A stretch of DNA of 19,829 nucleotides, taken from Candidatus Neomicrothrix sp. UBA2131. Lineage in GTDB: Bacteria > Actinomycetota > Acidimicrobiia > Acidimicrobiales > MedAcidi-G1. A program made the translations under genes and the position numbers. This document shows, piece after piece, positions 15,433 through 19,829 of this stretch (positions within the stretch are counted from its first letter, which is position 1; every line of letters begins with the position of its first letter). The notes beneath the pieces were generated by a model. It was not told where the DNA came from, made no database searches, and saw only the letters and a list, made by a program, of their open reading frames with translations. The stretch lies in contig DCXR01000077.1 of the NCBI GenBank assembly GCA_002329075.1, positions 1 through 19,829 on the forward strand, written 5' to 3'.

Positions 15433-16580
15433 TGGCCGCTGTCCGGTATCCCTTCCGGGAGGCCCGTCCCTCGCTTGCCCGGCACATCGACATCGGCGTG
15501 CCCCTGTTCTCGTTGCTCCTGACCGCAGTCGGGGTCGTCATGGTGTATTCCGCCACACGTGGTCCGGCGACCGACCTGCGCCCGGCCGACGACACCTTCC
15601 TCAAGCGCCACCTCGTCTTCGCCGGGGTCGGCGTCGTCGCCATGGCCCTGACGGCCCTGATCGGACATCGTTGGGCACGCCGCCTGATGATCCCCGCCTA
15701 CCTGACGACCCTCGGGCTGCTGTTGGCGGTGCTGACGGCCGGGGTCGAGGTAAAGGGCTCCCGTGCCCGCTTCGACCTGGGCGGGTTCCAGATGCAGCCC
15801 AGCGAGTTCGGCAAGGTGGCGATCATCGTGACCCTGGCGGTGATCCTCAGTTCGGGAGATCAGGTCGGCGTCTGGCGCCTGTTGATAGCAGGTGTCTCGC
15901 TGGCCGTGCCGGTGCTCCTGATCATGGCCGAACCCGACCTGGGGACCATCCTCGTATATGGCGCCATCTTCGCCGGGATGGTGTTCGTGGCCGGCGTGCG
16001 TGGTCGACATCTGGCGATTCTGTGCCTGCTGCTGCTGACCGGCACGGTTGCAGTCCTGCAGTCGGAGCGACTCGAGGCGTACCAGATCGAACGGCTGCTG
16101 GTCTTCATCGACGAAGAGGCGGACACGCGTGCGCGCTACAACCTCGAGCAGGCGGAGGTGGCCATCGGCAACGGGGGGATCACGGGGAAGGGACTGTTCC
16201 AGGGCACCCAGAACGTCTCGGACATGGTCCCCGAGCAGCAGACCGACTTCATCTTCACGGTCATCGGCGAAGAGACCGGCTTCGTAGGAAGCATCGTGGT
16301 GCTGGGCCTGTTCGGCCTGCTGCTCGCCCGGATCTGGCGCATCGGCCGGATGGCCGACGACCGCTTCGGCCTGCTCGTCGTGGCCGGAGTCTTCTCGATG
16401 CTGCTCTTCCAGGTCTTCCAGAGCGTGGGCATGTCGACGGGGATGATGCCGATCACCGGGATTCCCCTGCCCCTGATCAGCTACGGCGGTTCGTCGGTGG
16501 TCGCCGTCTTCCTCGCCCTCGGCCTGGTCCAGAGCGTCCACATGCGACGCCACGAGGGCAGGGACAGGAGAAGGTTCTGA
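15429..16580 (+). CDS. rodA: Peptidoglycan glycosyltransferase RodA (SEDS family)
   Basis: Polymerises lipid II into glycan strands for lateral wall growth and works with PBP2, encoded just upstream. The 383-residue polytopic membrane protein has about ten hydrophobic segments. SEDS signatures include ARFDLGGFQMQPSEFGK at 113-129, AEPDLGT at 167-173, GNGGITGKGLFQGTQ at 247-261, and PEQQTDFIFTVIGEETG at 268-284, with D273 at the catalytic aspartate position. PLPLISYGGSS closes the core. ATG codons occur in frame at 15429 and 15432 and overlap the mrdA stop, so the two are translationally coupled. The RodA rather than FtsW assignment rests on the mreBCD-mrdA context. Confidence 0.95.
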   Translation: MMAAVRYPFREARPSLARHIDIGVPLFSLLLTAVGVVMVYSATRGPATDLRPADDTFLKRHLVFAGVGVVAMALTALIGHRWARRLMIPAYLTTLGLLLAVLTAGVEVKGSRARFDLGGFQMQPSEFGKVAIIVTLAVILSSGDQVGVWRLLIAGVSLAVPVLLIMAEPDLGTILVYGAIFAGMVFVAGVRGRHLAILCLLLLTGTVAVLQSERLEAYQIERLLVFIDEEADTRARYNLEQAEVAIGNGGITGKGLFQGTQNVSDMVPEQQTDFIFTVIGEETGFVGSIVVLGLFGLLLARIWRIGRMADDRFGLLVVAGVFSMLLFQVFQSVGMSTGMMPITGIPLPLISYGGSSVVAVFLALGLVQSVHMRRHEGRDRRRF

Positions 16581-16650
16581 AGCGAGAGGCGCGTAGCCCC
16601 GCCAGGACCGGGGGATCTTCGCCCGACGGGGAAGCCGCGTCGTGCGTGGA

Positions 16651-16656
16651 TAGAGT
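16651..16656 (+). promoter_or_regulatory. Candidate -10 element for the radical SAM gene
   Basis: TAGAGT fits TAnnnT and ends 9 nt before ATG 16666, with the ribosome-site-free interval CCCCTCACC. This is the same geometry as at tig and ndk, so a separate leaderless transcript for the radical SAM-DUF2344-rne group is possible. Confidence 0.42.
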
Positions 16657-16665
16657 CCCCTCACC

Positions 16666-18663
16666 ATGAGTTCGCTCTGGCCCGAGCTCGAGAGACTCCT
16701 CGGCGAGGTCCAGAAGCCGGCCCGCTACATCGGCTGCGAAGACGGGATGATCCTCCCGGCGCACCATCCTGACAAGGCGGCCTGGCTCCTGATCTACCCG
16801 GACACCTACGAGGTCGGGCTTCCCAACCAGGGTCTTCAGATCCTGTACGAAATCCTGAACGAACGGCCCGATGCCGTGGCCGAGCGGTCCTACGCGCCCT
16901 GGACCGACCTCGCCGCCGCGCTGCGCCGGGAGGGCCTGCCCCTGTTCTCGCTCGACACGCACCGGGCGGCGGGCGACTTCGACCTGCTGGCGTTCAACCT
17001 GTCTGCCGAACTCGTCTACACGAACCTGCTCGAGTGTCTGGACCTGGCCGGGGTTCCGATCCGGACCGCCGACCGTGGGCCCGAGCACCCGCTGGTCCTC
17101 GTTGGGGGTCACTGCTCGTACAACCCTGAGCCGCTGGCCGATTTCATCGACGCCGCCGTCCTGGGTGACGGCGAGGAGGCGGTGTCCGAGATCAGCGAGG
17201 TGGTGGCGGCCTGGAAGGCGCAGGGCCGGACCTCACGCGAGGATGTCCTCCTGGCGTTGGCCGGCGTGACCGGCGTCTATGTGCCGAGCCTCTACACGGT
17301 TGGTTTCCGGGACGACGGGATTCTCGACGTCGTCCGTCCGCTCCATCCGGCAGTTCCGGAACTGGTGGAAAAGCGCACGGTCGCCGACCTGGCCGACTGG
17401 CCGTATCCGAAGAACCAGTTGGTGTCGTTGACCGAGGTGGTGCACGACCGCCTCAACGTCGAGGTGTTCCGGGGCTGCACGCGGGGTTGCCGGTTCTGCC
17501 AGGCGGGCATGATCACCCGCCCGGTGCGGGAGCGCCCGGCAGAGCAGGTGCGCACGATGGTGGCCGAGGGCCTGCGACGCACCGGCTACGACGAGGTGGC
17601 GCTGACCTCGCTCAGCACCGCCGACTTCAGCGGCATAACGGAGGTGCTTGCAGACACGGTCTCCGACGACGCCTGCGGTCAGGTCTCCGTTTCGCTGCCG
17701 AGCCTTCGGGTCGACGCCTTCACCGTCGGCATCGCCGCCCAGATCCAACGGGCCCGCCGCACCGGGCTGACCTTCGCCCCCGAAGCCGGCACCTGGCGGA
17801 TGCGCCAGGTCATCAACAAGCTGGTACGCGAGGAGGACCTGTACGGGGCCGTCGAGTCGGCGTTCTCGCAGGGTTGGCGGCGGGTCAAGCTCTACTTCCT
17901 GACGGGACTGCCCACCGAGACCGACGAGGACACGTTGGGCATCATCGAGATGGCTGAGAAGTGTGTCGAGATCGGCCGTCGGCATCAGAAGGGCGCATCG
18001 GTCACGATCTCGGTCGGGGCGTTCGTCCCCAAGCCGTTCACGCCGTTCCAGTGGTTCGGCCAGAACACCGAACAGGAACTCAACCGCAAGGTGGGGTTGC
18101 TCCGCGATGCCGCCCGGAAGGCGAAGGGCGTACAACTCAAGTGGCACGACACACGCGCCTCGGTGGTCGAAGGGCTGCTCAGCCGGGGTGACCGGCGCAT
18201 GGGTGCCGTGATCGAAGACGTCTGGCGCAACGGCGGGGTGTTCCAGGAATGGGGCGAGCACTTTGCCCTGAGTCTCTGGACCGACGCCATGGACCGTCAC
18301 GGGGTGTCCTTCGAGGAGCACGTATACCGTCACCGACACGAAGACGAGGCGCTGCCCTGGGACCACCTCTGTGCCGGTCTGCACAAGGACTTCCTCTGGC
18401 AGGACTGGCGGGACGCCCTCGACGAGGTCGGACTCGAGGACTGTCGCTGGACGCCGTGCTACGACTGCGGCGCCTGCACCGGCTACGGCATTGAACACGT
18501 CGTCGCCTCGGCGACCCCGCCGGCCGGTGGCAGCCAGGGCACCGGCCAGGAACTGGGCCCGGATCGCGTCGGAGCGGTGCCGGTCGGCCTGTCCCAGCGG
18601 CGACCCCCGATCGTGGAGCAGAGCGTGGAGCCGAACCTGCTCCCTGCGGGGGCCGAGAGATGA
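16666..18663 (+). CDS. B12-binding radical SAM protein, TIGR03960 family
   Basis: Predicted iron-sulfur enzyme that cleaves S-adenosylmethionine; its reaction is not established. The 665-residue protein begins with a cobalamin-binding-like domain (YPDTYEVGLPNQGLQILYEI at about 44-63, VLVGGHCSYNPEPLADFIDA near 145-165). A radical SAM domain follows, with the cluster motif RGCTRGCRFCQ (C271, C275, C278) and FAPEAGTWRMRQVINK near 365-380. A C-terminal cysteine cluster, CYDCGAC near 599-605, may hold a second metal site. The last 50 residues are low-complexity. It starts 85 bp after rodA, behind a -10-like hexamer, and overlaps the TIGR03936 partner gene by 4 nt. The pair next to rne is a conserved arrangement, hinting at RNA or ribosome modification, but that is guesswork. 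Confidence 0.88.
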   Translation: MSSLWPELERLLGEVQKPARYIGCEDGMILPAHHPDKAAWLLIYPDTYEVGLPNQGLQILYEILNERPDAVAERSYAPWTDLAAALRREGLPLFSLDTHRAAGDFDLLAFNLSAELVYTNLLECLDLAGVPIRTADRGPEHPLVLVGGHCSYNPEPLADFIDAAVLGDGEEAVSEISEVVAAWKAQGRTSREDVLLALAGVTGVYVPSLYTVGFRDDGILDVVRPLHPAVPELVEKRTVADLADWPYPKNQLVSLTEVVHDRLNVEVFRGCTRGCRFCQAGMITRPVRERPAEQVRTMVAEGLRRTGYDEVALTSLSTADFSGITEVLADTVSDDACGQVSVSLPSLRVDAFTVGIAAQIQRARRTGLTFAPEAGTWRMRQVINKLVREEDLYGAVESAFSQGWRRVKLYFLTGLPTETDEDTLGIIEMAEKCVEIGRRHQKGASVTISVGAFVPKPFTPFQWFGQNTEQELNRKVGLLRDAARKAKGVQLKWHDTRASVVEGLLSRGDRRMGAVIEDVWRNGGVFQEWGEHFALSLWTDAMDRHGVSFEEHVYRHRHEDEALPWDHLCAGLHKDFLWQDWRDALDEVGLEDCRWTPCYDCGACTGYGIEHVVASATPPAGGSQGTGQELGPDRVGAVPVGLSQRRPPIVEQSVEPNLLPAGAER

Positions 18664-19541
18664 GCGTCGTGGCGAACCCCAGGATCCGCATCCGGTTCAG
18701 CAAGCAGGGCAAGGTGCGCTTCACGAGCCACCGCGACGTGGCCAGGATCTGGGAGCGTGCACTACGGCGGGTTGCACTGCCCGTTGCCTACAGCGAGGGC
18801 TTCTCCCCGCGTCCGAAGATCTCGTATGGGCTCGCCCTTCCCACCGGCTATGCGTCGGAGGCCGAATACCTGGACGTGGAACTGGACCGGGAACAGGCAG
18901 AGGCGCTGGGGCTCGTGTCACAGGGGATCCCGGGAAATCCGCAGGATGGCCTCATCGGGCGCCTGAACCAGGTGTTGCCGGTGGGCATCCGGGTGCAGGC
19001 GATCGCCCCGGTGCAGCCCGGAAGCAGTTCGCTCCAACAGGCGGTTGTGGCCTGCACATGGGAGTTCGAGGTGGATGCCGCAGGCTTCGACGAGGTCGAG
19101 GCATGGGTGTCGAGGGTGCTCGATGCCGACGAGATCATCGTGGAGCGCGAACGCAAGGGAAAGCAGGTCACCGACGACGTGCGACCCCTCGTGGAGGCAC
19201 TCGAGGTTGGGCGCGGCAGGTGTGGAGCCAGTGGCGAGACGGTCCGGGTGACCGCCGTTCTCGGCACACGACCCCGAGCACTCCGACCCGTAGAATTGCT
19301 GGAGGCAATGTTGGCGGATCCGGCGGCGGGCCCGCATCCGCCCCTCTCGGCTCGAACCGTGTGCAGGATGCAGCAATGGATGTTGCGGGAATCTCAGGAA
19401 TCTCAGGAGTATCAGGAATCTCAACAGTCTCAGGAATCTCAAGAGTCAAAGGAAGACATCAAGATCACGCAGGGCGACGCGCGCGTCGAACCGCTGTCGG
19501 TGGACGCCGGCCCTGCCGCACTCGTGGAGACGCGGGTGTGA
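18660..19541 (+). CDS. Radical SAM-linked protein, TIGR03936 / DUF2344
   Basis: Partner of the upstream radical SAM enzyme; in some genomes the two are fused. The conserved core (residues about 8-235) opens with RIRFSKQGKVRFTSHRDVAR and AYSEGFSPRPKISYGLALP, the hallmark block of DUF2344, followed by SEAEYLDVEL. No catalytic residues are known; a substrate-presenting role is possible. ATGA at 18660-18663 couples translation to the radical SAM gene. The 293-residue protein is longer than the core because of a tail that starts with seven tandem E-S-Q-like tripeptides (residues 244-264, a 9-nt DNA repeat) and ends in an unconserved segment. It lies 18 bp before the RNase E/G gene. Confidence 0.85.
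   Translation: MSVVANPRIRIRFSKQGKVRFTSHRDVARIWERALRRVALPVAYSEGFSPRPKISYGLALPTGYASEAEYLDVELDREQAEALGLVSQGIPGNPQDGLIGRLNQVLPVGIRVQAIAPVQPGSSSLQQAVVACTWEFEVDAAGFDEVEAWVSRVLDADEIIVERERKGKQVTDDVRPLVEALEVGRGRCGASGETVRVTAVLGTRPRALRPVELLEAMLADPAAGPHPPLSARTVCRMQQWMLRESQESQEYQESQQSQESQESKEDIKITQGDARVEPLSVDAGPAALVETRV
19389..19451 (+). repeat. Seven tandem 9-nt repeats coding for E-S-Q tripeptides
   Basis: The consensus GAATCTCAG is repeated seven times without gaps, with substitutions (ESQ, ESQ, EYQ, ESQ, QSQ, ESQ, ESK). The unit is a multiple of three, so copy-number change would keep the reading frame. The tract is A/T-rich compared with the surrounding sequence, and codon use (GAA, TCT, CAA) differs from the GC-rich pattern nearby, suggesting recent expansion. 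Confidence 0.9.
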
Positions 19542-19559
19542 ACAGAAGGGAAAGAACCC

Positions 19560-19829
19560 ATGGGCGATACAAGCCCCGAAGCAAGTACACCTGCCGATAC
19601 GCAGGACACACAGGCAAGCGCTACTGATTCCGGAAACGCTCGATCCGGGAGGAGAACCGACGCCGCTCCGGCCATCGGTTCCTCGGGGCCGATTCCGCCA
19701 CCTCCGGTGGCGAGGCCCTCGGGCGGCGACACGCGACCTGCAGCGGGTGAAGCAGGTGGCGACGCATCAGGCGGCAAGGCCCCAGGCTCCGGTAGACGCC
19801 GGCGCCGGCGCCGCGGCGGCCGGGGCGGC
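19560..19829 (+). CDS. rne: Probable ribonuclease E/G, N-terminal disordered region (cut by window end)
   Basis: An open frame of 90 codons runs from ATG 19560 to the window end, with ribosome site GAAGGG at 19545-19550, 9 nt upstream. The visible part has no catalytic domain. It is an unstructured region rich in Ser, Thr, Ala, Asp, Gly and Pro (PIPPPPVARP about 47-56) ending in a run of seven arginines and RGG-type sequence. Actinobacterial RNase E/G proteins carry such charged, Arg/Gly-rich N-terminal extensions, and rne follows the mre/radical SAM cluster in this phylum, so RNase E/G is the best guess. The identification is from context and composition, not from the catalytic core, which lies outside the window. 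Confidence 0.6.
   Translation, partial: MGDTSPEASTPADTQDTQASATDSGNARSGRRTDAAPAIGSSGPIPPPPVARPSGGDTRPAAGEAGGDASGGKAPGSGRRRRRRRGGRGG

Noticed and set aside
13246..18498. Minus-strand open frames opposite mrdA, rodA and the radical SAM gene (13246-14625, 15198-16667, 17233-18498)
   Set aside because: They have no recognisable domains, the sense genes have intact catalytic motifs, and the lengths are typical antisense artefacts at this GC content.
19389..19451. Tandem repeats as a possible CRISPR or phase-variation tract
   Set aside because: There are no spacers, so it is not CRISPR. The 9-nt unit keeps the frame, so it cannot switch the gene off by slippage.
18371..19627. Plus-strand 418-codon frame overlapping the end of the radical SAM gene and DUF2344
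   Set aside because: It is out of frame with two recognised proteins and has Arg/Gly-rich random composition; the G-I-S-G-V repeat it contains is the ESQ minisatellite read in another frame.
1..19829. Mobile elements, prophage, toxin-antitoxin or defence genes
   Set aside because: Every recognised gene is core metabolism, proteostasis, cell wall or RNA processing; no transposase, integrase, terminal repeats or defence-type domains were seen, and no hallmark of gene transfer flanks the tRNA.

Overview
The window reads as one contiguous piece of a high-GC bacterial chromosome (GC about two thirds, judged by eye, with strong G/C preference at third codon positions). Gene content and order point to Actinomycetota. 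The run tig-clpP-clpX-folC-ndk-mreBCD-mrdA-rodA-radical SAM pair-rne is a compacted version of the locus found in Streptomyces and, without the mre block, in Mycobacterium. A RamB/ScfR-type regulator beside malate synthase is also an actinobacterial trait. The single clpP, the missing valS between clpX and folC, and frequent -10-like hexamers just upstream of start codons suggest a deep branch, possibly Acidimicrobiia; that placement is inference.

Left part (1-3460). The N-terminal half of malate synthase A (minus strand, cut by the window start) diverges from a RamB/ScfR-family regulator (plus). The shared 215-bp intergenic region holds a perfect 9-bp inverted repeat, a candidate operator for glyoxylate-shunt control. 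A calcineurin-like (CpdA-type) metallophosphoesterase follows on the minus strand, then a tRNA-Gly(UCC) with encoded CCA, also minus.

Middle part (3511-10430), all plus strand. It holds a group II PLP-dependent decarboxylase, then the proteostasis set trigger factor, ClpP and ClpX (tig and clpP overlap by 4 bp), then bifunctional folylpolyglutamate/dihydrofolate synthase and nucleoside diphosphate kinase.

Right part (10695-19829), plus strand. It holds the rod-shape elongation machinery MreB, MreC, MreD, PBP2 and RodA in tight succession. Next come a TIGR03960-type B12-binding radical SAM protein, translationally coupled to its TIGR03936/DUF2344 partner, and the first 90 codons of a probable RNase E/G. 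MreB filaments, the MreC/MreD membrane scaffold, the PBP2 transpeptidase and the RodA glycosyltransferase together form the elongasome. The radical SAM pair is conserved in this neighbourhood but has no established function as far as I know.

I see no mobile element, CRISPR array, prophage or defence island. No gap between genes reaches 300 bp; the largest is the roughly 264-bp mreB leader, which has several small hairpins. The window is mainly core genome. The most plausible under-described items are the radical SAM/DUF2344 pair with its E-S-Q repeat tail, the aceB/RamB intergenic operator, the apparent leaderless starts, and lineage-specific extensions on trigger factor and PBP2.
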